From contig CALAAS010000004.1 of NCBI GenBank assembly GCA_937885015.1, positions 1 through 64,000 of the forward strand: a stretch of 64,000 nucleotides of DNA. Direction: 5' to 3'. Source of the DNA: an uncultured Clostridium sp. Lineage in GTDB: Bacteria > Bacillota > Clostridia > Lachnospirales > Lachnospiraceae. The position numbers were made by a program, and so were the translations under genes. The first letter of the stretch is position 1; every line of letters starts with the position of its first letter. Shown here in pieces: positions 48,886 through 56,774 of this stretch. The notes beneath the pieces are model-generated. The model was not told the DNA's origin and ran no database searches. It saw nothing but the letters and a program-made list of their open reading frames with translations.

Positions 48886-51228
48886 TTATTTTCGATTTTT
48901 GCGGCGTGGCCGCTTTTTTATATTCCGGGAAAGAGAACGGCGATCCGGTATTAGTTTTGTATCTCTGGGATTGGAACGGCGGTTTTGCATCATCAGATCA
49001 AATTCTGCCTGGGAGATACCGGTTTCTTTCAGACGCTCTTCGCGCCGCCTCCTGCGTTCCAGCATGGCAGATTCTTCTTCCAGGCGTTTTTTTCGGAAGG
49101 TTATATATCCCAGTGTGCCGCCACCGCCCAACAGGAGAATCGCTGCCAAAAGCTGCCAGAAGAGCGGTGGGAGGCGAAATGAGATCTGAAAGAGGTCAGA
49201 ACCTGAATTTTCCCCTTCCTCTGTTGCCTGCCGGTCGTCTTTCCCCATCAACTCGGCCAGAGGAGCATCCGGCTGAACGGCAGGATCCGCAGCGTTGGAT
49301 TTTGGCAGGTTTTCTGTTTCGCCTGTGGAAAAAACAGACGGATTTACATGAACCAGATTTTCCGGAAGTCCGGAAGAATTTTGTGATGGGGCTGTCAGTG
49401 TCAGATAGGCCTGACCGACCCGGTTTTCGCCAAGGAAATAATTGACACAGGCGATGGTTCCTGTCGGTGCGTCCGCGGGAATTTCGTAGTCCAGAGAGAT
49501 GACAGTTTCCGAAAAGTCTGCAGTTTTCGGAAGGGTAACACGGCTGTCCGGGTCGATGGTCAGGGACGGTTCACCGGAGGTATCCAGACCGGCAATTTTC
49601 AGGTCGCCGCCGATGGTGGAAAATGTCTGGTCACAGTCGGCAATCCGGACAGAATGGAAATTGGAAAAGCCGAAGTCCAGAAGGCGGCTGGTATCCTCGT
49701 ATTGCGTATTCTGGCTGTGTAAAATCACAGTAATAAGCTTGGTATTTCCCTGCTGCGCACCGTTGACCAGAGTGTTAAGGGCAATGGAAGTATAGCCGGT
49801 CTTGCCGCCGAGAACATCCGGACGGTACTGCTCCGGCCAGTTTTTCTTAATCATTTTATTGCCGGGGGAAATCCCCTGTCCTTCCGGATTTTTCCGGTTT
49901 GGAGGAAGCTCGTAATAGGGTGTGCCGACGATTTTGGCAAAGGTATCGTTTTCAAAGGCAGCTCGGGTAATGAGGGCCATATCGTAGGCGCTTACATAGT
50001 GGTTTTCATCGTTGAGGCCGCTGGGATTGGCAAAGTGAGAGTCCTGGCAGCCCAGTTCTGCTGCTTTTTCGTTCATAAGAACGGCAAAATCTTCTGTGGT
50101 TCCGGCAACGTGCTCCGCCAGAGCATTGGCAGATTCGTTGGCAGATTTTAAGAGGAGTGCATAGAGGCAGTCCTTGACAGAAGCCGTATCCCCTGTGTCG
50201 TATCCGGCGCTGCTGCTGTTGGATTCCACATTGTAGACAGCATTTTCAGAAAAGGTAACGACCTCATCCAGGGAACAGTGCTCCAGTACGATCAGGGAGG
50301 TCAGAACCTTGGTAATGCTGGCTGGTGCGTAGGTGTCATGCATGTTTTTTCCATAGAGAACTACTCCCGTGTGGGCATCCATGACGACTCCGGCATCGGA
50401 GGCAATGGAGACTTCGTTGGGCCAGTCGGAAGATGCCAGAGCTTCTGTAGACGGCATGCCCAGAAGAAGGAGAAGCAGCAGGGCAGCTCCGGAACTTTTG
50501 CCGATATGAGAGGCGGCTTTTTGACCTTTGTCAGGGTGTTTGCTGCGGTGGATCAGAAAGATGCACACTGTCAGCAGAAGGCCGGTCATAAGGGCAAAGG
50601 TTAAGGCAATTCGGGCAGCCGTATCCATAAAAAATGGTTCCGGTACAATATTGATCAGAAGGTCAGTTTCAGGATTCAGAATCCACAGATCATTCTGGAA
50701 AAATATTTTGTGGAAAATAATAAAATATTTGGTGAAGTCTGTGGATATTACTGCTGCAAGAAGAGCCGTCAGGCCCAGGAACAGGAGCGTGCCGACACAG
50801 ATCATTCGCGGAAGGACTTTCCGAACAGGGGCCCGCAGAAGAAAAAGTCCCAAAATACAGGCAGTTGCAAGCGCCAGACAGATGCGCCGCAGAGCCAGTC
50901 CTCCCAGGAACAGTCCGCGCACATCTTCCATATGGGCGATTTCACGGTCATTAAAAAATTCCCGTGGCTGGCCGTCTACTACGGTGGAAACATGCAGATC
51001 CTCTCGGCGTCCTCTCAGGTAAGCCATCATTTCATCTGTCACATCCAGCAGATCGTCCATTTCCATATGAACGGTCTGGTCAACGTGGTATTTAGTATAT
51101 TCCTGTTCATAATAATCCGGCGTCCAGTAGGCGACTGCTTCCACTGAAGTAATCAGAAAAACGATCATCAGAGAAAAGGCGCAGAAAAGTCCTAAAAAGC
51201 CGGACAGAAGGCGAGTTTGATTTTTCAT
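48886..51228 (-). CDS. Fusion of a DUF1461/Lit-like membrane domain and a D-Ala-D-Ala carboxypeptidase
   Basis: A 780-residue protein with two normally separate parts. Residues 1-230 match the TIGR01906/DUF1461 type of integral membrane protein: four membrane segments, VTDEMMAYLRGRREDLHV, REFFNDREIAHMEDVRGLF and FHKIFFQNDLWILNPETDLLINIVPEPFF. Residues 265-560 are an S11 D-Ala-D-Ala carboxypeptidase with SITK (Ser304), SAN (362-364) and KTG (476-478). A hydrophobic stretch at 246-264 looks like a leftover signal peptide. A last membrane segment and a basic tail follow. Known roles: peptidoglycan trimming for S11; lipoprotein N-acyl transfer is reported for Lit-type relatives. Confidence 0.88.
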   Translation of the reverse strand: MKNQTRLLSGFLGLFCAFSLMIVFLITSVEAVAYWTPDYYEQEYTKYHVDQTVHMEMDDLLDVTDEMMAYLRGRREDLHVSTVVDGQPREFFNDREIAHMEDVRGLFLGGLALRRICLALATACILGLFLLRAPVRKVLPRMICVGTLLFLGLTALLAAVISTDFTKYFIIFHKIFFQNDLWILNPETDLLINIVPEPFFMDTAARIALTFALMTGLLLTVCIFLIHRSKHPDKGQKAASHIGKSSGAALLLLLLLGMPSTEALASSDWPNEVSIASDAGVVMDAHTGVVLYGKNMHDTYAPASITKVLTSLIVLEHCSLDEVVTFSENAVYNVESNSSSAGYDTGDTASVKDCLYALLLKSANESANALAEHVAGTTEDFAVLMNEKAAELGCQDSHFANPSGLNDENHYVSAYDMALITRAAFENDTFAKIVGTPYYELPPNRKNPEGQGISPGNKMIKKNWPEQYRPDVLGGKTGYTSIALNTLVNGAQQGNTKLITVILHSQNTQYEDTSRLLDFGFSNFHSVRIADCDQTFSTIGGDLKIAGLDTSGEPSLTIDPDSRVTLPKTADFSETVISLDYEIPADAPTGTIACVNYFLGENRVGQAYLTLTAPSQNSSGLPENLVHVNPSVFSTGETENLPKSNAADPAVQPDAPLAELMGKDDRQATEEGENSGSDLFQISFRLPPLFWQLLAAILLLGGGGTLGYITFRKKRLEEESAMLERRRRREERLKETGISQAEFDLMMQNRRSNPRDTKLIPDRRSLSRNIKKRPRRKNRK

Positions 51229-51242
51229 AATAAGTACTCCGG

Positions 51243-51300
51243 TTTTATTTCTGATATAATGTATAATACCTGCTTCGCAGTCATTATATCAGAAATAAAA
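51243..51300. repeat. Palindromic repeat between divergent genes
   Basis: TTTTATTTCTGATATAATG (51243-51261) and its exact inverse (51282-51300) form a 19-bp perfect stem around a 20-nt loop holding CTGC-TTC-GCAG. The minus strand at 51269-51291 repeats the element at 41419 with one difference. Confidence 0.75.
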
Positions 51301-51372
51301 GACTGGGGAAAGGCTGGGACTCAAAAAGAAAGGAAATTTTTTGTGAATTTTTTCGAAAAAAGAAAGGGATAC

Positions 51373-51402
51373 TTGTCAGGATGGCGGTTTTTCCTGTATA
51401 CT
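51373..51402 (+). promoter_or_regulatory. Promoter of the HAD gene
   Basis: TTGTCA (51373-51378) and TATACT (51397-51402) are 18 bp apart, 56 bases before the gene. Confidence 0.6.
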
Positions 51403-51457
51403 GTGAAAGAGTTCGAAAATAAGCGGACAGAAAGAGAAGAGAAATGGAGCAGGGATT

Positions 51458-52129
51458 ATGATAAAGGCAGTCATTTTTGATATGGATGGCGTAATCATTG
51501 ACAGTGAAGGGGTCTATCTGAATTATCTGTATGAATATGCCAGGACAAAAAATCCAAATGTAACGCTGGAGGAACTGCACGGAACGGTAGGAACTACAAA
51601 ACAGGATTGTTGGGCTGTGGTGCAGAAAGCGATTGGAAACGGCCAGAGCTGGGAAGAACTTCACGCAGAATACCTGGGTCGGTGGGCAGATATTTTTCGA
51701 TCTGTGGATTATCTGTCGATTTTTCGGCCGCAGATTCTCGGTGTGATGGATGCGCTGCGGGAGATGGGACTTCGCCTGGCGGTGGCATCTGCGACCAATA
51801 TTGAGCAGGTAGAGCGGATTTTGGAGGAGAACGGGGTGGCCTCTCGCCTGGAGCGTATGGTTAGCGCCAGTACCTTTAAGCGCAGCAAGCCGGATCCGGC
51901 GGTGTATCTGTATACGGCGGAACAGATGGGGTTAAGGCCGGAAGAATGTCTGGTAATTGAGGATTCCACGGTAGGCATTACGGCCGGACACCGGGCAGGT
52001 ATGACGGTAGCGGCCCTGATTGATGACCGCTTTTCTTTTGACCGAAGTCTGGCGGATTATGAATTGAGAACGCTGGAGGAGATTGTACCTCTGGCTGCAA
52101 AGCTCCTGGAAAAGGTGCGTCCAGTCTGA
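51458..52129 (+). CDS. HAD-superfamily phosphatase (beta-phosphoglucomutase-like)
   Basis: A 223-residue HAD hydrolase. The catalytic loop is AVIFDMDGVIIDSEG, with the cap domain between residues 15 and 90, then VASATNIEQVERILEENG (motif II), KRSKPDPAVYLYTAEQMGL (Lys motif III) and CLVIEDSTVGITAGHRAGM (motif IV). It belongs to the subgroup of beta-phosphoglucomutases and small sugar phosphatases; the substrate is not evident. It ends just before the leader of the ABC-F gene. Confidence 0.9.
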   Translation: MIKAVIFDMDGVIIDSEGVYLNYLYEYARTKNPNVTLEELHGTVGTTKQDCWAVVQKAIGNGQSWEELHAEYLGRWADIFRSVDYLSIFRPQILGVMDALREMGLRLAVASATNIEQVERILEENGVASRLERMVSASTFKRSKPDPAVYLYTAEQMGLRPEECLVIEDSTVGITAGHRAGMTVAALIDDRFSFDRSLADYELRTLEEIVPLAAKLLEKVRPV

Positions 52130-52137
52130 ATTTACAG

Positions 52138-52165
52138 TTGACAAACAGCGGGATTATGTTAGACT
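52138..52165 (+). promoter_or_regulatory. Promoter of the ABC-F gene
   Basis: TTGACA (52138-52143) with TAGACT (52160-52165, 16-bp spacer) or TATAGT (52164-52169, 20 bp). It starts a leader of about 280 bases with no normal gene. Confidence 0.6.
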
Positions 52166-52209
52166 ATAGTCACGATTAAAGAAAGGGCATCGCTGTGCTG
52201 GGTGAGAAC

Positions 52210-52224
52210 ATGATTATTAGATAA
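52210..52224 (+). CDS. Possible leader peptide (MIIR) of the ABC-F gene
   Basis: ATG ATT ATT AGA TAA, after GGTGAG, in the leader of the ABC-F gene. Very short leader peptides on which antibiotic-bound ribosomes stall are known for related resistance genes. A longer open frame (52247-52468, 73 codons) also lies in the leader but has a poor ribosome-binding site. Neither is certain. Confidence 0.3.
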   Translation: MIIR

Positions 52225-52371
52225 TTGATTTTAAGTAAAACGCAAGATGATGGTAAGTATGCTGCAGGGGCAGCCGTTTTTGTGTACGCTTAAAAGAGAT
52301 TATCTTTCATCAGATTCTTTATGCAGATTGACCGGTGCTGGTATCAATTTGATATTGGAATGTATGGATGT

Positions 52372-52404
52372 AAGGCTTTTTTGCGTATGCAGAAAAGCCT
52401 TTTT
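52372..52404 (+). terminator. Attenuator hairpin in the ABC-F leader
   Basis: AAGGCTTTT (52372-52380) pairs with AAAAGCCTT (52393-52401) and TGC/GCA inside, followed by TTTTG. It lies 45 bases before the ABC-F start codon and well after the promoter, so it should act as a conditional terminator. Confidence 0.75.
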
Positions 52405-52448
52405 GTATATAAAAATGCTCCGCAGAACGAAGAAGGGGGTATTTGACG

Positions 52449-53912
52449 ATGGCGATGATTCGTGTTGAAAATCTTACATTTTCCTATCCTTCCAGCTATG
52501 ATCCTGTTTTTGAAAATGTGAGCTTTAAAATGGATACAGAATGGAAATTGGGGTTTGTCGGAAGAAACGGAAGAGGAAAAACGACATTTATGAAATTGCT
52601 TCTTGGGGATTACGAGTATAGCGGTAGAATCACGGGAGCCGTGGGATTTGAGTATTTTCCCTTTAAGGTTCCGGATCAGTCCCAGATAACGGAGGAGGTT
52701 TTGCGCAAGATCTGCCCCCAGGTGCAGGAGTGGGAATTGATGCGGGAGTTATCGTACCTCGAGGTACGGGAGGATGTGCTATGGCGTCCCTTTGAGACTT
52801 TGTCAAAGGGCGAGCAAACCAAGGTGCTGCTTGCAGCTCTGTTTTTAAAAGATGAATGTTTTCTTCTCATAGACGAACCGACCAATCATCTGGATGCACC
52901 GGCCCGCAGGCAGGTTGCTGCGTATTTGAAGAAGAAAAAGGGGTTTATCCTCGTGTCGCATGACAGATATCTTTTAGATGAATGCGTGGATCATATCCTG
53001 TCCCTGAACCGGAATGATATAGAAGTGCAAAGTGGGAATTTTTCTGCCTGGATGGAACGGTTTCGGAGTCGGCAGATATCAGAAATGAATCAGAATGAGC
53101 GCCTCAGGAAGGAGATTCGCAGGATGAAAGAATCCGCCAGACAGGCAGAAGCATGGTCCGATCAAGTGGAGGCTTCCAAGCGTGGCGCTGCGGATAAGGG
53201 GTATGTGGGACACAAAGCTGCTAAGATGATGAAGCGCTCCAAAAATATAGAAACGAGGAAAGGAAAAGCAATCCTGGAAAAAGAAAAATTATTGAAAAAT
53301 GCAGAATATGCGGAGGATTTAAAGCTGAATCCCATCACATATCGAAGCGAAAAACTGGTTTCTTTTTCAGATGTGTCCGTTTTATATAATGGTTGTTCCG
53401 TATGTGAAAATGTTACATTCGATATTCTTCGTGGGGAACGGATTTTGCTTGACGGGAAGAATGGAAGTGGTAAAAGCAGCTTGCTGAAATTATTATCAGA
53501 TAACAGTGTGAAACATACCGGGACTGTGACGGTCGGATCGGGGCTTGTGATTTCCTATGTTCCGCAGGATGCCTCCCAGCTGGAAGGGAGCTTAACGGGA
53601 TTTGCAGAAAGATATAAACTGGATGAAAGCCTGTTTAAAGCAGTGCTCAGAAAAATGGATTTTGAACGCGTACAGTTTGAAAAAGACATGAAAGATTTTT
53701 CGGAGGGGCAGAAGAAAAAAGTATTGCTTGCGAAAAGCCTCTGTGAATCCGCTCATTTGTATGTGTGGGATGAACCGCTGAACTATATGGACGTGTATTC
53801 CAGGATGCAGATTGAGCAGCTGATTCTGCATTTTTCACCGACCATGCTGCTGGTAGAGCACGACGTTATATTTGGAGACAGAGTAGCTACCAGGAGGGTC
53901 AGAATATCGTGA
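52449..53912 (+). CDS. ABC-F protein, Lsa-type (antibiotic resistance by ribosome protection)
   Basis: A 487-residue ABC-F protein with two ATPase domains and no membrane segment. The first has GRNGRGKTT (Walker A), LSKGEQTKV (signature) and LIDEPTNHLD; the second GKNGSGKSS, FSEGQKKKV and WDEPLNYMD. The linker (about 190-290) contains KRGAADKGYVGHKAAKMMKRSKNI. The beginning (TWKLGFVGRNGRGKTT-like context, VLWRPFETLSKGE) is close to Lsa(A)-class proteins, which give resistance to lincosamides, streptogramin A and pleuromutilins. It lies behind an attenuator. ATG 52449 follows AAGGGGGTATTTGACG; ATG 52455 is possible. Confidence 0.9.
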   Translation: MAMIRVENLTFSYPSSYDPVFENVSFKMDTEWKLGFVGRNGRGKTTFMKLLLGDYEYSGRITGAVGFEYFPFKVPDQSQITEEVLRKICPQVQEWELMRELSYLEVREDVLWRPFETLSKGEQTKVLLAALFLKDECFLLIDEPTNHLDAPARRQVAAYLKKKKGFILVSHDRYLLDECVDHILSLNRNDIEVQSGNFSAWMERFRSRQISEMNQNERLRKEIRRMKESARQAEAWSDQVEASKRGAADKGYVGHKAAKMMKRSKNIETRKGKAILEKEKLLKNAEYAEDLKLNPITYRSEKLVSFSDVSVLYNGCSVCENVTFDILRGERILLDGKNGSGKSSLLKLLSDNSVKHTGTVTVGSGLVISYVPQDASQLEGSLTGFAERYKLDESLFKAVLRKMDFERVQFEKDMKDFSEGQKKKVLLAKSLCESAHLYVWDEPLNYMDVYSRMQIEQLILHFSPTMLLVEHDVIFGDRVATRRVRIS

Positions 53913-53914
53913 TT

Positions 53915-53960
53915 CGGGGCAGGCAAAGAAGCGCTCAAAAAAGCTTCTTTGCCTGCCCCG
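53915..53960. terminator. Long bidirectional terminator
   Basis: CGGGGCAGGCAAAGAAGC and its exact inverse form an 18-bp stem around GCTCAAAAAA, between the ABC-F gene and the convergent SH3-domain gene. It lacks a good T-run, but the stem is very stable. Confidence 0.75.
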
Positions 53961-53965
53961 GGATA

Positions 53966-54832
53966 TCAGGAAACAGGTTCCAGGAATTCTTTTGCAACGT
54001 AGGCATCCTGACCATTGTATCGGATGATGCACCACTTTTCATCGTAGTCATCTACGTATTCTACTTCTGTATCAGGTCCCAGAACGCCGATACGGTCTGT
54101 ATCGGTAGAGGGGGTAGAGCGGACATTTAAAGTATCTGTGGTTCGGTACATGACAGCAGAGCTGCCGGATTCAGCTTCCTCATCCGTCGGGGATTCAGAA
54201 GAATCCATGGATTCCGCGGTAACAGATGGGGCTGTGCTTTCCACGGGCGTCTCCTGAGCCGGCCGAATCATCTTAATAATAAAAAGCAGAACAATAATAA
54301 TGGCAATGAGAAGCAGCGGCTTCAGAATGCTGCCCAGCTCAATGGAGGGGCCGGAGGAATAGGCTCTTCGTCGACGGCTGTCACGGCTGCGGCGGATCGA
54401 TTCGCGGGTCTGGCTGCGGCTGGAGTCCGGGGCGGGCCTGCGGGTCGGCGAGGACTTTTTTCGGCGGTCTGTGTAATCGTTGGCAAAGGTATAGACCTCC
54501 TGGGAGAGGAGATGGTGCGCCTGATTCGCATTGTAGGCGCTGTTATTCTCTTCGTGTATGGCTTTGTTGCCGATCGTGCGGATTTTGTGGTAATGCTCGC
54601 AGGTAATTTTGCTGATTTCTCCCTCTGCGTAGAGGGCGTCAATCATGTCCAGAAGTCCGCCTTCTGTGATGCCGGATTTTTCGCAGAGAGATTTGACCAT
54701 GAATTCCAGCGTCTGGCGGGCTTTGACCATGGCAAGATTATATTTTTTCTGGCCGATGAGGCGCTCCGTTTCCCGGACACCGTTCTGAATTCGCTCCCAG
54801 CTGCTGATGTTTGTACTGTCTGTATTATTCAT
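53966..54832 (-). CDS. Membrane protein with DUF4145/HEPN-like and SH3b domains
   Basis: A 288-residue protein. Residues 1-125 resemble DUF4145-like HEPN domains (RQTLEFMVKSLCEKSG, then HYHKIRTIGNKAIHEEN). A basic Ser/Arg-rich linker leads to one membrane segment near 180-196 (LLLIAIIIVLLFIIKM). The C-terminal 60 residues are a bacterial SH3 domain (TTDTLNVRSTPSTDTDRIGVLGPDTEVEYVDDYDEKWCIIRYNGQDAYV), which would lie outside the cell. Function unknown; the layout suggests a sensor that links the envelope to an RNA- or protein-binding inside domain. Confidence 0.82.
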   Translation of the reverse strand: MNNTDSTNISSWERIQNGVRETERLIGQKKYNLAMVKARQTLEFMVKSLCEKSGITEGGLLDMIDALYAEGEISKITCEHYHKIRTIGNKAIHEENNSAYNANQAHHLLSQEVYTFANDYTDRRKKSSPTRRPAPDSSRSQTRESIRRSRDSRRRRAYSSGPSIELGSILKPLLLIAIIIVLLFIIKMIRPAQETPVESTAPSVTAESMDSSESPTDEEAESGSSAVMYRTTDTLNVRSTPSTDTDRIGVLGPDTEVEYVDDYDEKWCIIRYNGQDAYVAKEFLEPVS

Positions 54833-54987
54833 AGGCTTCTCCTTGGTTGAAATAGTTATTCAGTAGTACTATTATAATATATTAAAATCGTTTATGCACC
54901 ACTATTTTAACGAGAAATTATAATATTAGGAAAAATTTAATATATATTACAGAATTCAGTCGGTTGACCGATAATTTGCAGATTAAC

Positions 54988-55016
54988 TTGCGGAAAAACC
55001 GCTGGAATGGTAAGAT
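54988..55016 (+). promoter_or_regulatory. Promoter of trmB
   Basis: TTGCGG (54988-54993) and TAAGAT (55011-55016) are 17 bp apart, 55 bases before trmB. Confidence 0.5.
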
Positions 55017-55071
55017 AGAATACGTAAAAAATAAGTAAGATACGAATGGGAAAAATGGAAGGAAGATATCG

Positions 55072-55707
55072 ATGAGATTACGCCATATACCGGGCGCGGA
55101 ACAGCAGATTGAGGAAAGTCCCCATGTGATTCACGAACCGAAAGAAAAAAGGGGAAAATGGCAGCAGATTTTTGGAAATAATCATCCCATCTGGATTGAG
55201 GTGGGAATGGGAAAGGGAAAGTTTGTTCTTGAGATGGCTCAGAAGTACCCGGAAATTAACTTTGTGGGAATTGAGCGGTATTCCACCGTGCTTTTAAAGG
55301 CGATCCGCAAGAGGGAGCAGCTGGAACTGTCCAATATTTATTTTATGTGTGAGGATGCCAGAGAACTGGCGGAAATGTTTGCCCCAGGTGAGGTGGATCG
55401 TGTGTTTTTAAATTTTTCAGATCCGTGGCCCAAGGACCGGCATGCCAGACGAAGACTGACCTCCCCACCGTTTATGGCTGTGTACGACCAGATTTTGAAA
55501 AAAGATGGGCAGGTGGAATTCAAGACGGATAACCGGGAGTTATTTGACTATTCTCTGGAGGCGATTCCGGAAGCGGGATGGATCCTCCGGGAGTCTACAT
55601 TTGACCTTCATCACAGTGATATGGCAGAGGGCAATGTTATGACGGAGTATGAAACAAAGTTTGCTGCCGAAGGAAAGCCGATCTGTAAGCTGATTGCATA
55701 TCGCTGA
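55072..55707 (+). CDS. trmB: tRNA (guanine46-N7)-methyltransferase
   Basis: A 211-residue SAM-dependent methyltransferase of the TrmB family: IEVGMGKGKFVLEMAQKYPEINFVGIERYSTVLLKAI, then LNFSDPWPKDRHARRRLTSPPFMAVYDQILKKDG, which includes the hallmark DPWPK-x-RH-x-RRR block. It makes m7G46 in tRNA. Length and motifs are complete. The short 47-residue gene and trxA follow in the same direction. Confidence 0.95.
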   Translation: MRLRHIPGAEQQIEESPHVIHEPKEKRGKWQQIFGNNHPIWIEVGMGKGKFVLEMAQKYPEINFVGIERYSTVLLKAIRKREQLELSNIYFMCEDARELAEMFAPGEVDRVFLNFSDPWPKDRHARRRLTSPPFMAVYDQILKKDGQVEFKTDNRELFDYSLEAIPEAGWILRESTFDLHHSDMAEGNVMTEYETKFAAEGKPICKLIAYR

Positions 55708-55764
55708 CAGGGAAGAAAACGGTTGCAGGCGCATATACTGTCAAAAAAGGCAAGTGGGGGAGTT

Positions 55765-55908
55765 ATGAGCCTGAAGCGAAAGATAACGAGGGCGCTTCTT
55801 CGTGCAACCAGCGATAAGACGGAACTGAATCAGACCATATTAAAATGGAAAAAATATTTTGATGAAGCCGGAAAAGCAATCGGAGCCGGCTCCAAAAAGA
55901 AAAAATAA
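55765..55908 (+). CDS. Hypothetical small basic protein (47 aa)
   Basis: A 47-residue basic protein: LKRKITRALLRATSDKTELNQTILKWKKYFDEAGKAIG followed by GSKKKK. It has a GGGGGAG site and sits between trmB and trxA in the same direction. No domain is recognised. Its conserved-looking helical centre and tail suggest a real gene. Confidence 0.6.
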   Translation: MSLKRKITRALLRATSDKTELNQTILKWKKYFDEAGKAIGAGSKKKK

Positions 55909-55923
55909 CAGGAGGAGCTGCAA

Positions 55924-56241
55924 ATGGAGAAGAAGTTTACAAACGAAAATTTTGAGACGGAGGTATTAAAGTCAGACCTGCCGGTTCTGGTTGATTTTTA
56001 TGCGGACTGGTGCGGGCCGTGCCAGATTATGGGACCGATCATTGAACAGCTGGCGTCGGAATACAGCAGCCGTTTTATCATTGGCAAGCTGAACGTGGAT
56101 GAGTGCTCCGAACTGGCGGTGAAGTATGGCGTTATGTCCATTCCGACCCTGATTGTATTTCGAAATGGAGAGGTATTCCGCAAAGAAGTGGGAGTCTGCT
56201 CAAAGAAGGAAGTGGAAAAAATTCTGAATCAGGCCTTGTAA
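55924..56241 (+). CDS. trxA: Thioredoxin
   Basis: A 105-residue thioredoxin with the active site WCGPC (Cys30, Cys33) and the cis-proline loop MSIPTLIVFRNGE. The sequence YADWCGPC and FIIGKLNVDE are normal for the family. It reduces disulfides in the cytoplasm. It lies 15 bases after the small basic gene behind AGGAGG, and before a terminator. Confidence 0.95.
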   Translation: MEKKFTNENFETEVLKSDLPVLVDFYADWCGPCQIMGPIIEQLASEYSSRFIIGKLNVDECSELAVKYGVMSIPTLIVFRNGEVFRKEVGVCSKKEVEKILNQAL

Positions 56242-56261
56242 AGGATGACGGATTGCGCTGC

Positions 56262-56295
56262 CTCCTCTGCCGTACCTGGGCGGGCGGCAGGGGAG
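56262..56295 (+). terminator. Terminator after trxA
   Basis: CTCCTCTGCCG pairs with CGGCAGGGGAG (one G-T) around a 12-nt loop, followed by CGCGATTTTC. Confidence 0.75.
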
Positions 56296-56352
56296 CGCGA
56301 TTTTCAGCTTAAGGGGTTCGACAAAACTTTTTAAAAAATTTAAAAAATAGGG

Positions 56353-56381
56353 TTGACTTTTTTGGTTACTTGAGATAGAAT
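56353..56381 (+). promoter_or_regulatory. Promoter of tRNA-Lys
   Basis: TTGACT (56353-56358) and TAGAAT (56376-56381) are 17 bp apart, 48 bases before the tRNA. Confidence 0.7.
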
Positions 56382-56429
56382 AATTCTTGCGTTGCGGAGA
56401 TAACAAAAAGCAAAGCAAAAAATGAATAT

Positions 56430-56502
56430 GCGCCTTTAGCTCAGTTGGTAGAGCAGTAGACTCTTAATCTATTTGTCCAGGGTTCGAGTCCCTGAAGGCG
56501 CA
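56430..56502 (+). tRNA. tRNA-Lys (CTT)
   Basis: A 73-base tRNA. The acceptor stem is GCGCCTT/AAGGCGC with discriminator A; the D arm contains AGCTCAGTTGGTAGAGC; the anticodon loop is CTCTTAA with anticodon CTT; and the T arm is CCAGGGTTCGAGTCCCTG. CCA is not encoded. A promoter and a terminator flank it, so it is a single-gene unit. Confidence 0.95.
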
Positions 56503-56509
56503 CTGAAGA

Positions 56510-56553
56510 CGCTGATTTTGCAGACGAAGAGCTGCGGGGTCGGCGCTTTTTTT
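56510..56553 (+). terminator. Terminator after tRNA-Lys
   Basis: CGCTGA pairs with TCGGCG, with GCAG/CTGC inside, and seven T follow. Confidence 0.7.
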
Positions 56554-56694
56554 GCGTTGCAGGAGTGTTGATGGTGGTATGTGGTAAAAGAAGCGTGTCT
56601 TTTGATCTATGCTTTTTCAAGATAAATTTTCTTTTTATTTTATAATAAACATAACGTTTTTACACCATAGAATGGGTATTTACAGATTTTAAAT

Positions 56695-56732
56695 TTGACG
56701 AAAAAGAGAAAGGATGATATCATATATGATAT
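56695..56732 (+). promoter_or_regulatory. Promoter and palindromic operator of the serine dehydratase gene
   Basis: TTGACG (56695-56700) and TATCAT (56718-56723) are 17 bp apart. The perfect palindrome ATATCATATATGATAT (56717-56732) overlaps the -10, where a repressor would block initiation. Confidence 0.55.
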
Positions 56733-56774
56733 GACACAAATCAAAAAAGAGCAGTGAAGGGCGGAGGAGAAAAA

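Noticed and set aside
52247..52468. A 73-codon gene in the leader of the ABC-F gene
   Set aside because: Poor ribosome-binding site and it reads through the attenuator hairpin and into the ABC-F start; more likely chance or part of a leader, not a normal gene.
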